Source of the DNA: REEB426 sp964551975
GTDB taxonomy: Bacteria > Actinomycetota > Actinomycetes > S36-B12
DNA: 16,540 nucleotides
Assembly (NCBI GenBank): GCA_964551975.1
Contig: CAZKFI010000054.1
Location: 1-16,540 of the forward strand
Reading direction: 5' to 3'
Part shown: positions 1-6,878 of the stretch, piece after piece
Layout of the letters: each line of letters opens with the position of its first letter
How positions within the stretch are numbered: the first letter of the stretch is position 1
Notes under the pieces: generated by a model
What the model was told of the DNA's origin: nothing
Database searches by the model: none
What the model saw: only the letters and a program-made list of their open reading frames with translations
Translations under genes and position numbers: made by a program

Positions 1-236
1 AGGGCATCGGCTCCAGCGCCACCAAACTCTTCAGGAATATGCGGCGCGTCAAAGTCGGCAGCGGCCAGGGCCTTAAAGGCTTCCGCGGGAAAGCGGGCCT
101 GTTCGTCCACCTCGCCGGCGTAGGGCGCCACACGGGCTGCAACGACCTCCCGAACCGCAGCACGAATCGCCTGCTGATCCTCGGTCAGGGCGAACAAGGG
201 CGCCCCTGAAACAACGATGTCGGCGGCAATGGCCAC
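1..236 (-). CDS. Acyl-CoA dehydrogenase, N-terminal part (runs off the window)
   Basis: About 78 N-terminal residues are present and the rest lies beyond position 1. The segment reads ...LFALTEDQQAIRAAVREVV... and ends with the block PEEFGGAGAD, both characteristic of the all-helical N-terminal domain of FAD-dependent acyl-CoA dehydrogenases, which oxidise acyl-CoA to trans-2-enoyl-CoA. The active-site glutamate and FAD-binding regions are not in the window, so substrate chain length cannot be judged. I chose the GTG at 236-234 because a G-rich ribosome site (AGGGGG on the minus strand, 248-243) sits 6 nt upstream. It is divergent from a short-chain dehydrogenase resembling beta-oxidation enzymes, so the two may share a lipid-catabolic role; that is inference from position. 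Confidence 0.85.
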   Translation of the reverse strand, partial: MAIAADIVVSGAPLFALTEDQQAIRAAVREVVAARVAPYAGEVDEQARFPAEAFKALAAADFDAPHIPEEFGGAGADA

Positions 237-265
237 TGCTAACCCCCTCGTTCGCCTGTTCTGGG

Positions 266-271
266 AGTCTA
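266..271 (-). promoter_or_regulatory. Possible -10 element for the acyl-CoA dehydrogenase
   Basis: On the minus strand this reads TAGACT, matching the actinobacterial -10 pattern TANNNT. Transcription would start near 259, giving a short leader of about 23 nt that includes the AGGGGG ribosome site. No convincing -35 box is visible. Confidence 0.4.
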
Positions 272-300
272 AATCGGCTGGCGGCAGTCTGCGACCGGAC

Positions 301-306
301 TAGTGT
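301..306 (+). promoter_or_regulatory. -10 element of a probable leaderless promoter (short-chain dehydrogenase)
   Basis: TAGTGT lies exactly 6 nt before the ATG at 313, so the transcript would begin at the start codon. There is no Shine-Dalgarno sequence upstream of the ATG, which fits leaderless translation. The same spacing recurs at four other genes in this window. A -35 box is not clear. Confidence 0.55.
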
Positions 307-312
307 CCAGTC

Positions 313-1239
313 ATGGGGAACCTCTGTGCGGGTCGGGTTGTCTTAGTCACCGGTGCGGGTCGAGGTATCGGCCACGAACACGCCCTGGCGTTTGCAGCCC
401 AAGGAGCCAGCGTCGTAGTCAACGATCTTGGCGGGGCCGTTGACGGCTCTGGCTCGGATCGCTCTGCCGCCCAGATCGTGGTGGATGAGATCAATGCATC
501 CGGTGGTTCAGCGGTGGTGAACAGTGACGATGTTTCAACCTGGTCGGGAGCGGCTGCCGCCGTGCAGACCGCCATTGAGGCCTTTGGCGGCCTAGACGTC
601 GTTGTCAACAACGCAGGGATCCTGCGCGATCGCATGTTCGTCAACATGACCGAAGACGAGTGGGATTCGGTCATTGCGGTACATCTCAAAGGCAGTTTCG
701 CCGTCACTCGCCACGCCGTCGATTACTGGCGCGCACAGGTGAAGAGCGGTGCAATAGTTGATGGTCGGGTGATTATGACGAGCTCACCATCGGGGTTATT
801 CGGCAACGTAGGTCAGGCAAACTACGGCGCAGCCAAGGCGGCACTGGCGGGGCTGACCGTCATCCTCGCCGACGAGCTGCAAAGGCTCGGTGTGACCGTA
901 AACGCAATTGCACCCATCGCCCTGACTCGTATGACCGAAGGATTGCCTGGCTTCGTCGAGGCAGCTAAACAAGCGCTGGAAGAAACGGGATTCAATCCCT
1001 TTGATCCCTCGCACATCGCGCCTTTGGTGGTCTGGCTGGGTAGCACTGCTTCGGCCGGCGTTACCGGCCGTGTCTTCACGGTCATGGGTGGTGAGATCGG
1101 CGTGGCCGAGCCGTGGGTGAAGGGACCGACCGTTACCAGCACTGAGCCGTGGGACCCCGAATCATTCACAGCGCTCATCCCAGCACTCGTTGAGCAAGCC
1201 CGGCGCAACAGTGACATGTCAGGCCGGCCGCGCTCATAG
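313..1239 (+). CDS. Short-chain dehydrogenase, MFE-2/HSD17B4-like 3-hydroxyacyl-CoA dehydrogenase type
   Basis: A 308-residue classical SDR. The cofactor motif TGAGRGIG is at residues 13-20. NDLGG at 37-41 followed by a Gly/Ser/Asp-rich loop is typical of the dehydrogenase domain of peroxisomal-type multifunctional enzyme 2. NNAG is at 99-102, the catalytic serine at about 157-158 and YGAAK at 171-175, so the full Ser-Tyr-Lys set is present. The tail from about 260 is longer than in a plain FabG. The likely reaction is NAD(P)-dependent oxidation of a 3-hydroxyacyl-CoA or a related hydroxy-lipid. The divergent acyl-CoA dehydrogenase supports a lipid-oxidation role. The start is ATG 313, with a leaderless -10 element just upstream. 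The exact substrate is unknown; a steroid or branched-chain intermediate is equally possible. Confidence 0.85.
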   Translation: MGNLCAGRVVLVTGAGRGIGHEHALAFAAQGASVVVNDLGGAVDGSGSDRSAAQIVVDEINASGGSAVVNSDDVSTWSGAAAAVQTAIEAFGGLDVVVNNAGILRDRMFVNMTEDEWDSVIAVHLKGSFAVTRHAVDYWRAQVKSGAIVDGRVIMTSSPSGLFGNVGQANYGAAKAALAGLTVILADELQRLGVTVNAIAPIALTRMTEGLPGFVEAAKQALEETGFNPFDPSHIAPLVVWLGSTASAGVTGRVFTVMGGEIGVAEPWVKGPTVTSTEPWDPESFTALIPALVEQARRNSDMSGRPRS

Positions 1240-1308
1240 CCGTCGCAAGGCATGCGAGGGATCACCGGCACCTAGGCGCCAGGTCTCGTGGTGTCTTGCC
1301 TGCAGTGA

Positions 1309-1342
1309 CCTCCGGTTCGGGACCGAAGTCCCGAACCGGAGG
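1309..1342. terminator. Perfect hairpin between convergent genes, probable bidirectional terminator
   Basis: The left arm CCTCCGGTTCGGGAC (1309-1323) is exactly complementary to the right arm GTCCCGAACCGGAGG (1328-1342), with a CGAA tetraloop. This is a 15-bp stem with no mismatch, 70 nt after the SDR stop and 27 nt beyond the stop of the convergent protease. No long T-tract follows on either strand, so it is a GC-rich stem of the kind often seen after actinobacterial genes rather than a textbook intrinsic terminator. Confidence 0.7.
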
Positions 1343-1368
1343 AGTGAATCATCGAGTGCTGTTGTGGA

Positions 1369-4300
1369 TCAGCGTGTTTTCGCTGCGATTCGTGCGGTTG
1401 CAGTCGGGCTGACTCCCTCGGCGGTGCGCACTGCCACATCGACGTAGTAGGTGGTACCCCGATCAAGGCGATTCATCCCGCAGATCGTCGATCCATTCGT
1501 GGCGCACGAGGCCACCGGAGTTCCACCAGTGGGGCTATTCCAGGCGCGCACTAGATAACCCGTGATGGGCGTACCACCATCATCTTCCGGTTGCGCCCAG
1601 AGCACCATGAGTTGACGCGGCTGAGCCAAGACCGTTACTCCCCGGGCCAGGCCCGCTGCAAGGCTCAGCGTGACGCCGACGCGGGGCGTTGATGCTGCGC
1701 CACGTCCGTTGGCATTGGTCGCCAGGACATCGACGTAGACCGCCGTGCCGCTGGTCAACCCGCCGATGCGACAACTGAAGGTTCCGGCAGCCGTGCTGCA
1801 GGTTCCCAGCACAGTTCCACCGGTCGGTGCTGACCAGGCTGTGGCCACATAACCGGTGATGGCTGATCCACCGGTGCTCAGTGGACGCTGCCAACGCACC
1901 GTGACCCGATTCTTTCCAGCAGTAGCCGTAACTCCAGTCGGTGCGCTGGGCACACCAGCCGGCCTGACGGCGACGCGTGGTGTTGATGCGTTGCTGTTTC
2001 CGAGGGTGTTGGTGGCGATGACGTCGATGTAGACGGTCGTGCCGTTGGTTAGGCCGGTGATGGTGCAGGTGGTGGTGGTGCTGGTGCAGGCACCGATCTG
2101 GGTGCCTGCGGTGGTTGCGGTCCAGGCCCGTGCGGTGTAGCCGGTGATGGCTGATCCGCCGGTCGAGGACGGCGCTGTCCAGGTCACGCTGGCTTGCGCG
2201 TTACCTGCGGTGACTGCGACCGCTGTGGGTGCACCAGGTACCCCGATAGGCGTAGCAGCCACTCGCGGTGTGGATGGGGTGCTGGTGCCAGCGGTATTCG
2301 TGGCGATGACGTCGATGTAGACGGTCGTGCCGTTGGTTAGGCCGGTGATGGTGCAGGTGGTGGTGGTGCTGGTGCAGGCACCGATCTGGGTGCCTGCGGT
2401 GGTCGCGGTCCAGGCCCGTGCCGTGTAGCCGACGATGGCTGATCCGCCGGTCGAGGACGGCGCTGTCCAGGTAACGCTGGCCTGGCCGTTGCCCGCGGTG
2501 GCCGTGACGCCGGTGGGAGCACCAGGTGCGGTCGGTGTCGATGCACTGCCCAGGGCCTTCGTGGCATTCACGATGCCGGTACCGCAGGTGATGGTCGTGT
2601 TGGTATCGCAGAAGCCACCGGGGAACGCCGTTACGTTGGCACTACTGGTGAGTCGGGCCATGACCTGCGCGGGGGTGAGTGATGGTTCAGCTGAACGGAG
2701 CAGTGCGACGACCCCAGCAACGTGGGGAGTTGCCATGCTGGTACCGCTGTATGAGGCATAGCTCGGGTTGCCAGGCGCCATCGAGCCGTCGTTCAACGTC
2801 GACATGATGCCAACGCCCGGCGCCGCAATCTCGACCATGGATCCGTAGTTCGAAAACGATGCGCGCTTGCCATTGGAGCCGATAGCGGCGACCGTCAAGG
2901 TGTTGGCGCAGGATGCTGGCGAGTATGAGGACGCGTTCGCGTTGTCATTGCCAGCGGCAACCGCCACGACCGTGCCACGGCCCACAGCAGCATCGATAGC
3001 GGTCTGCCAACTCGACGAGCAGGAGCCGTATCCACCGAGGGACATGTTGATTACCGATGCCGGCGTTGGATTGGCCGGTACGCCTGGCACTGAACCGCCT
3101 GATGCCCAGGTGATGCCAGCCACGATGTCTGAGGTGTAGCCACCACCGACACCGAGGACGCGGACAGCCTGGATGCGGGCACCTGGTGCAACGCCAGCCA
3201 CTCCGACAGCATTGTCTGCGACTGCTGCGATGGTGCCGGCTACGTGTGTGCCATGCCAGCTGCTGGTGGAATACGCGTCGCCGTCACCTGGGTCGGCGGG
3301 ATTGGCATCGCGGCCATCACCATCGGCAGCCACTGCCAGATCAGCGATCATGTCGTAGCCGCTGACCAACTGTCCGGTCAGATCAGGGTGAGTGACGATT
3401 CCGGTGTCGAGGACGGCCACCACAACGCTGCTACTACCCACTGTGGTTGCCCAAGCACCCGGTGCTGCGACGCCGTAGGTTCCATTCAGACCCCAGAGCG
3501 TGCCGCTGGTGTAGTACGGATCGTTGGGAGCAGTGGCCGAGGTCATCGGAACGAAGAGGTCTGGCTCCGCCCACTTAATGCGAGAGTCAGCGGTCAATTC
3601 TCGGGAGATCACCGAAGCTGTGCGTCGGTCGACTGGTTCACTGAGCTCCACGGTCACCATGCCCGCACCGAGTGCAACACCTGGCTCGAGTTCGACAGCG
3701 CTCACCGATGATGAACCGGTGGCGACGCCAGGAGCCTCCGTCTGCTTCACTCCGGGCTCGTACGCGACGATGATCTGCTCGATCTCACCGTTGGTGCCGG
3801 ACGTAGGAATGGCCTCAACGGCAGCTGACGCGGGGCTACCTCCCACGTTATTGACGGCAACGATCGTGAATCCGTAGCGCACGCCATTGCGCAGCCCGGT
3901 AATCAGTGTCGAGGTAGCAGGTGCTGCCACCTTCACCAGCGGTCCACCTGGCAGGACCTGGATCTGGTACTCCGTAGGGACTGGGTCGGTTGACTTCGGT
4001 GGCGCCCATGACAGCGAGACCGAGGCATCACCGGGACGAGCCTGGATGCTGGTGGGTGTCAGGGGGCAGAGCGCAGCCGCAGTAGGCGCAGTGGCCGTAG
4101 GTGTCGCGGTGGCACTGGCGGAGGGGCTGACGGTTGCCGTGGGACTAGCTGAGGGGGAAGGGGAGACCGCGTCGGTGCCCGTTGGGGTTGGTGAAGGACT
4201 GGCTGAGGCCGTCGGGGATGCTTGATCCGTCGGGGTGGTCGAGGGGCTTGCGGTTGAAGTGACATCGGCGCTCCGCAGAGTCACCGATGCACTCGTGCCT

Positions 4301-4572
4301 ACCGATGCACTCGTGCCAACAGGTGCACTCGTGCTTACCGATGCACTCGTGCTCACTGCCGGAGTTGTGCCCGCGTCGGCGCCGGAGGACGCGGGGGATG
4401 CGGCTGCGGGCGCACAGGGGTCGGCAGCGGAAGGCTGGAGTGCGGTCACGGCGGCCGAGGTCACCGCAGGTAGCCCAACCCAAATGAGGGCACCTGCCAG
4501 GACAACACCTACCGCGGCGCTGATCCCTCGTCGGGAAGTGATCAAACTCCGGGACTTCGTGCTGCCAGCCAT
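1369..4572 (-). CDS. Secreted subtilisin-family (S8) serine protease with fibronectin type III domains
   Basis: The protein has 1067 residues. A basic start and hydrophobic stretch (about 15-42) form a signal peptide. Residues 50-165 are a Ser/Thr/Ala/Pro-rich linker that includes hexapeptide repeats. A first FN3-like domain (about 171-257) is followed by an inhibitor-I9-like propeptide (about 263-340). The S8 catalytic domain (about 370-675) has Asp389 in VLDTG, His440 in HGTHVAG, oxyanion Asn542 in AAGND and Ser612 in SGTSMATPHVAG, so it looks active. Four further FN3 domains follow (about 682-775, 779-870, 874-968, 976-1065); the first two are nearly identical at DNA level. No LPXTG or C-terminal membrane anchor is visible, so release or non-covalent cell-surface binding is expected. 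FN3 repeats in such enzymes usually act as spacers or polymer-binding modules. The ATG at 4572 is preceded by GAGGAG at a good distance. Confidence 0.93.
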   Translation of the reverse strand: MAGSTKSRSLITSRRGISAAVGVVLAGALIWVGLPAVTSAAVTALQPSAADPCAPAAASPASSGADAGTTPAVSTSASVSTSAPVGTSASVGTSASVTLRSADVTSTASPSTTPTDQASPTASASPSPTPTGTDAVSPSPSASPTATVSPSASATATPTATAPTAAALCPLTPTSIQARPGDASVSLSWAPPKSTDPVPTEYQIQVLPGGPLVKVAAPATSTLITGLRNGVRYGFTIVAVNNVGGSPASAAVEAIPTSGTNGEIEQIIVAYEPGVKQTEAPGVATGSSSVSAVELEPGVALGAGMVTVELSEPVDRRTASVISRELTADSRIKWAEPDLFVPMTSATAPNDPYYTSGTLWGLNGTYGVAAPGAWATTVGSSSVVVAVLDTGIVTHPDLTGQLVSGYDMIADLAVAADGDGRDANPADPGDGDAYSTSSWHGTHVAGTIAAVADNAVGVAGVAPGARIQAVRVLGVGGGYTSDIVAGITWASGGSVPGVPANPTPASVINMSLGGYGSCSSSWQTAIDAAVGRGTVVAVAAGNDNANASSYSPASCANTLTVAAIGSNGKRASFSNYGSMVEIAAPGVGIMSTLNDGSMAPGNPSYASYSGTSMATPHVAGVVALLRSAEPSLTPAQVMARLTSSANVTAFPGGFCDTNTTITCGTGIVNATKALGSASTPTAPGAPTGVTATAGNGQASVTWTAPSSTGGSAIVGYTARAWTATTAGTQIGACTSTTTTCTITGLTNGTTVYIDVIATNTAGTSTPSTPRVAATPIGVPGAPTAVAVTAGNAQASVTWTAPSSTGGSAITGYTARAWTATTAGTQIGACTSTTTTCTITGLTNGTTVYIDVIATNTLGNSNASTPRVAVRPAGVPSAPTGVTATAGKNRVTVRWQRPLSTGGSAITGYVATAWSAPTGGTVLGTCSTAAGTFSCRIGGLTSGTAVYVDVLATNANGRGAASTPRVGVTLSLAAGLARGVTVLAQPRQLMVLWAQPEDDGGTPITGYLVRAWNSPTGGTPVASCATNGSTICGMNRLDRGTTYYVDVAVRTAEGVSPTATARIAAKTR
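2014..2481. repeat. Near-identical 180-bp direct repeats encoding two FN3 domains
   Basis: Positions 2014-2193 and 2302-2481 match at all but 5 of 180 bases by my count, offset by 288 bp (96 codons, one FN3 unit). They encode most of the second and third FN3 domains of the protease. The flanks and the other FN3 copies are much more diverged. This points to a recent duplication or gene conversion within the gene. Confidence 0.9.
4283..4354. repeat. Four tandem 18-bp units in the protease linker
   Basis: Units begin at 4283, 4301, 4319 and 4337, each close to ACCGATGCACTCGTGCCT. On the minus strand they encode the hexapeptide pattern V-(S/G)-T-S-A-(S/P) in the low-complexity region at about residues 73-97. 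A fifth, decayed unit follows at 4355. This is a coding minisatellite likely to vary in copy number. Confidence 0.85.
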
Positions 4573-4646
4573 GGTGGTCTCCTCTCACGCCGTGCACCTG
4601 GGCGTCCTTGCCCACGCACCGCTCCGACGTGAAGGATTTGTAAGAA

Positions 4647-4679
4647 GTTCCAGAGGAAATCGTGATTTTCTGGCGGAAC
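4647..4679 (-). terminator. Imperfect hairpin between the transglycosylase and protease genes
   Basis: The arms GTTC/GAAC and CAGA/TCTG, separated by a 3-nt bulge, plus an inner AAAT/ATTT segment form an imperfect stem 52 nt after the transglycosylase stop. On the minus strand it is followed by TTCTT, so it may be a weak terminator for that gene. Alternatively it could be a leader structure of the protease gene, whose start is 74 nt further on. Apart from this hairpin and the protease ribosome site, I see nothing specific in the 158-nt gap (4573-4730). Confidence 0.35.
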
Positions 4680-4730
4680 CGATAGGGCAAGTGGTGCGTC
4701 GAACCGCGACGAGGGTGAGTTGCTGACCCG

Positions 4731-5323
4731 CTACTGCAGAACGATGGTTTTGGCGTTGGTCAGGATTCGCTGGACGTAGGCCTGAGTTTCGGGAAATGGC
4801 GGGATACCGCCATGGGTACGCACCGCACCATGGCCGGCGTTGTAGGCGGCCAAGGTGTTCGAGAGGCGATCCCCAGGCACCGCCTTCACGAGTTTGCNNN
4901 NNNNNNNTTGCGGTTGACGCAGTTCAATGCGGCGGCTGAAGGGATCGCATCACGCGGGTCCCAGACGTCTCGGACCCCGTCACGGTTTGCGTCGATTCCG
5001 TACTGCTTCCAGGTGGCCGGCATGAACTGGGCAATCCCCTGAGCCCCGGCGGGACTCACCGCCTGGGGATCCCAGCTGCTTTCAGCAGCAATCTGGGCGG
5101 CAAGGACTTCGACGGGAACCTGTGGGCAGCGCTTGGCGGCCTTGCGTAGCAGCGGCCGATACTCCTCGGGGACAACGATGGGCATGGCCACCGGACCTAG
5201 GTTTCCGTCACGCTGGATCTTCGGGATCGCGAGGAATGCGCCGATAGCCGCCAGGCCCGCTATGACGACCGCGAGCACCGCTATCAGCGCCAGGGCCTGT
5301 CGGGTTGGACTGCGGCGAGGCAC
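4731..5323 (-). CDS. Membrane-anchored lytic transglycosylase (SLT/GH23 type), interrupted by an N-run
   Basis: An N-terminal transmembrane or uncleaved signal segment (about residues 9-33) precedes a small SLT domain. The catalytic glutamate is E81 in AAESSWDPQAVSP, followed by GAQGIAQFMPATW (93-105). A DANRDGVRDVWDPRDAI block resembles the loop common in actinobacterial family members. After the gap the other reading frame continues with PGDRL, LAAYNAGHGAV and GGIPPFPETQAYV, the standard C-terminal end of this family, stopping at TAG (4733-4731). Removing the ten Ns and one copy of a 4-base overlap restores one frame of 192 residues. The enzyme would cleave murein glycan strands with 1,6-anhydro product formation outside the membrane, in wall remodelling. 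The GTG at 5323 is chosen because the leaderless -10 element TACTCT lies 6 nt upstream and the hydrophobic segment then starts properly; an upstream in-frame start at 5407 would overlap the divergent gene. Confidence 0.87.
4898..4907. other. Assembly gap (10 N) inside the transglycosylase gene
   Basis: The left flank ends in TTGC (4894-4897) and the right flank begins with TTGC (4908-4911). Merging the two copies gives a continuous reading frame (NCVNR then KLVKAVPGD). The spacer therefore probably marks a short overlap that the scaffolder did not join rather than missing bases. Confidence 0.75.
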
Positions 5324-5329
5324 CCAACC

Positions 5330-5335
5330 AGAGTA
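5330..5335 (-). promoter_or_regulatory. -10 element of a probable leaderless promoter (lytic transglycosylase)
   Basis: On the minus strand this reads TACTCT, exactly 6 nt before the GTG at 5323. No Shine-Dalgarno sequence precedes the GTG. No clear -35 box is seen. Confidence 0.55.
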
Positions 5336-5353
5336 AACGCAAGCACTTACCCG

Positions 5354-5359
5354 TACCGT
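5354..5359 (+). promoter_or_regulatory. -10 element of a probable leaderless promoter (GTPase)
   Basis: TACCGT lies exactly 6 nt before the GTG at 5366. It is only 18 nt from the oppositely oriented -10 element of the transglycosylase, so the two divergent promoters overlap in the space an RNA polymerase would occupy and may compete. Confidence 0.55.
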
Positions 5360-5365
5360 TAAGGC

Positions 5366-6508
5366 GTGAGCATCCAGCCAAGTGGGCCGGACCTGGGGCG
5401 CGATCAAGTCCTGAGCATGTTCGAACAGCAGTTGGCCGAAGCCTTTGCCGCACTTGGCACCTTCAACCTGGCGGTGTTCGGTAAGACCGGGGTTGGTAAG
5501 TCAACCCTGGTCAATGCCATCTTCGGGTCTGATGTCGCACGCACTGGTGTTGGGCAACCGGTCACCAAAGGTTTGGTGTACTACCGAATCCCGGATCAGT
5601 TTCTCGGTCTGTACGACTCCGAGGGGTTCGAGACTGGGACAGCCGGTGACGTCATCCTCACCGGGTTGCGGGACATTCTCAGTAGTCAGTCCGCCAAGCC
5701 AATGCACGAACGCATTCATGCTGCCTGGTACCTGGTGCGGTGGTCGGATCGACGGTTCGAGCAGGCGCAAGCCGACTTCGTACGGGCCCTGGATTCCCTC
5801 GGCTTGCCGGTGATCCTGGTGATGACGCAGGTGCCAACCAAGGACGGTCAGGTCCACCCGGATGCGATCGAGCTAGCCACCTATATCGAGGGCTTGGGCC
5901 TACCGCTAATGCCCCACGGCCGAGTCGTACCGACGAATGCATTGCCGGATCGCTTCACGGGTGCACCGGTCTTCGGGTTACAGGAGTTGCTAGACGACAC
6001 CTATGGAGTGGTCCCGGAGGCTGCGGCCCGTGCCCTCACTGCGGCTCAGACGCTTGACTTGGGACGCAAAAAAAAAGCCGTCGCTGGCATCGTTAACCAG
6101 GCTGCGACGATCGCGGCGGGAATCGGTGCCACGCCCATCCCATTCGCGGATGCGGCTCTGCTTGTGCCCAATCAGGTCACAATGATCGCTCGAATCACTG
6201 CCGCCTATGGCTTGCCACCGAGCAAGTCACGCACGATGGCGGTGGCTGGTTCGATAGTGCTGACCGGCGGAGCCACCCTTGCTGGTCGTTACGCGGTGAC
6301 AACGTTGTTGAAGTTCGTCCCTGGGGGTGCAGTAGCAGGATCAGCGATCTCCGCGACGATCGCAGCAGCCTTAACCAAGGCAGTGGGTGTGGCTTGGTCG
6401 CGGGTCTGCGAGTACGCGCTGAGTCTGGAGCCAGCGCAGCGTGATGCATTCCTGGAAAGTTCAGAGGTCACCGACCGATTCCTCGGCTACCTCAAGTCGT
6501 CCCGATAA
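5366..6508 (+). CDS. P-loop GTPase with C-terminal DUF697-like membrane domain
   Basis: The protein has 380 residues. The N-terminal Era/YcjX-like GTPase domain has a G1 P-loop GKTGVGKS at 39-46 and a G3 DSEG at 84-87 (DSEGFE). The G4 position carries TQVP (154-157) instead of canonical NKxD, so guanine specificity is less certain. Residues about 238-340 resemble DUF697: PIPFADAALLVPNQ (257-270) followed by Gly/Ala-rich hydrophobic stretches (about 290-340) that probably contact or cross the membrane. Proteins of this architecture are widespread but their cellular role is not well established, and I do not assign one. A run of nine A residues (6068-6076) encoding K235-K237 sits at the boundary between the two domains. 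The GTG start at 5366 is chosen for the leaderless -10 element upstream. Confidence 0.83.
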   Translation: MSIQPSGPDLGRDQVLSMFEQQLAEAFAALGTFNLAVFGKTGVGKSTLVNAIFGSDVARTGVGQPVTKGLVYYRIPDQFLGLYDSEGFETGTAGDVILTGLRDILSSQSAKPMHERIHAAWYLVRWSDRRFEQAQADFVRALDSLGLPVILVMTQVPTKDGQVHPDAIELATYIEGLGLPLMPHGRVVPTNALPDRFTGAPVFGLQELLDDTYGVVPEAAARALTAAQTLDLGRKKKAVAGIVNQAATIAAGIGATPIPFADAALLVPNQVTMIARITAAYGLPPSKSRTMAVAGSIVLTGGATLAGRYAVTTLLKFVPGGAVAGSAISATIAAALTKAVGVAWSRVCEYALSLEPAQRDAFLESSEVTDRFLGYLKSSR

Positions 6509-6519
6509 GCGATCGGTGT

Positions 6520-6525
6520 TACCTT
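6520..6525 (+). promoter_or_regulatory. Possible -10 element with small dyad before the small membrane protein
   Basis: TACCTT fits TANNNT and would place a transcript start near 6532. A short inverted repeat (AACAG 6529-6533, CTGTT 6541-6545) lies between it and the ribosome site. Both are weak. The gene could equally be read through from the GTPase, whose stop is 48 nt before this start codon. Confidence 0.25.
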
Positions 6526-6556
6526 CTGAACAGTTACGTGCTGTTTGGGAGGAACC

Positions 6557-6868
6557 ATGCGCAAGGGACTCATCATCGCAGCGGTGGTCGTAGGAGCTGC
6601 TGCAGTCGGCTACTACGCCTGGCGTCGTTGGGGCAACTCGGAACTCATGCGGGATACCGCTGAATCCTGGGCGCATTCCGTCGGTGACCTCGCCCAGACG
6701 GCCGCGACGAATATCGGCGCGGCAGCAGCCACGACCAGCCAGGCTGCTCAGGACGCTGCGCACGCGGCCGCGCAGGCGGCGGATCAGGCAGCCACCCGAC
6801 TTCGTTCCTCGGTGGAGGAAGCCTCGGTCAACGGCAGCACCAAGCCGGTACAGCAGCCCGCCAGCTAA
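6557..6868 (+). CDS. Small membrane-anchored Ala-rich protein (YtxH-like)
   Basis: The protein has 103 residues. An N-terminal transmembrane helix (about 4-20) is followed by a basic stop-transfer patch (WRRW at 22-25). A long Ala/Gln-rich amphipathic helix (about 40-82) and a short polar tail come next. The layout resembles YtxH-type envelope proteins, but the match is by composition and topology only. The ATG at 6557 is preceded by GGGAGG (6547-6552); an upstream in-frame TTG at 6545 overlaps that ribosome site and is rejected. The gene sits between the GTPase and the PAC2 gene and probably shares transcription with the latter. Function unknown. Confidence 0.7.
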   Translation: MRKGLIIAAVVVGAAAVGYYAWRRWGNSELMRDTAESWAHSVGDLAQTAATNIGAAAATTSQAAQDAAHAAAQAADQAATRLRSSVEEASVNGSTKPVQQPAS

Positions 6869-6872
6869 GGAG
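6867..6872 (+). promoter_or_regulatory. Ribosome binding site that fixes a CTG start
   Basis: AAGGAG overlaps the stop codon of the preceding gene and stands 6 nt before CTG at 6879. No ATG, GTG or TTG occurs in frame nearby, and the conserved start of the PAC2 domain begins only a few codons later. This supports CTG as initiator and translational coupling to the upstream gene. Confidence 0.55.
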
Positions 6873-6878
6873 ACTGCG

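Noticed and set aside
4283..4354. Tandem repeats as a CRISPR array
   Set aside because: The units are contiguous 18-mers without spacers and stay in frame in a coding region.
4145..4690. Minus-strand open frame overlapping the protease N-terminus
   Set aside because: It overlaps the signal peptide, linker and ribosome site of the protease in another frame; its Cys/His-rich repeats are simply the 18-bp repeats read out of frame.
6684..6878. Upstream extension of the PAC2 gene from an ATG at 6684
   Set aside because: It would overlap most of the small membrane gene, encodes an Arg/Pro-rich out-of-frame product, and ignores the AAGGAG-CTG start.
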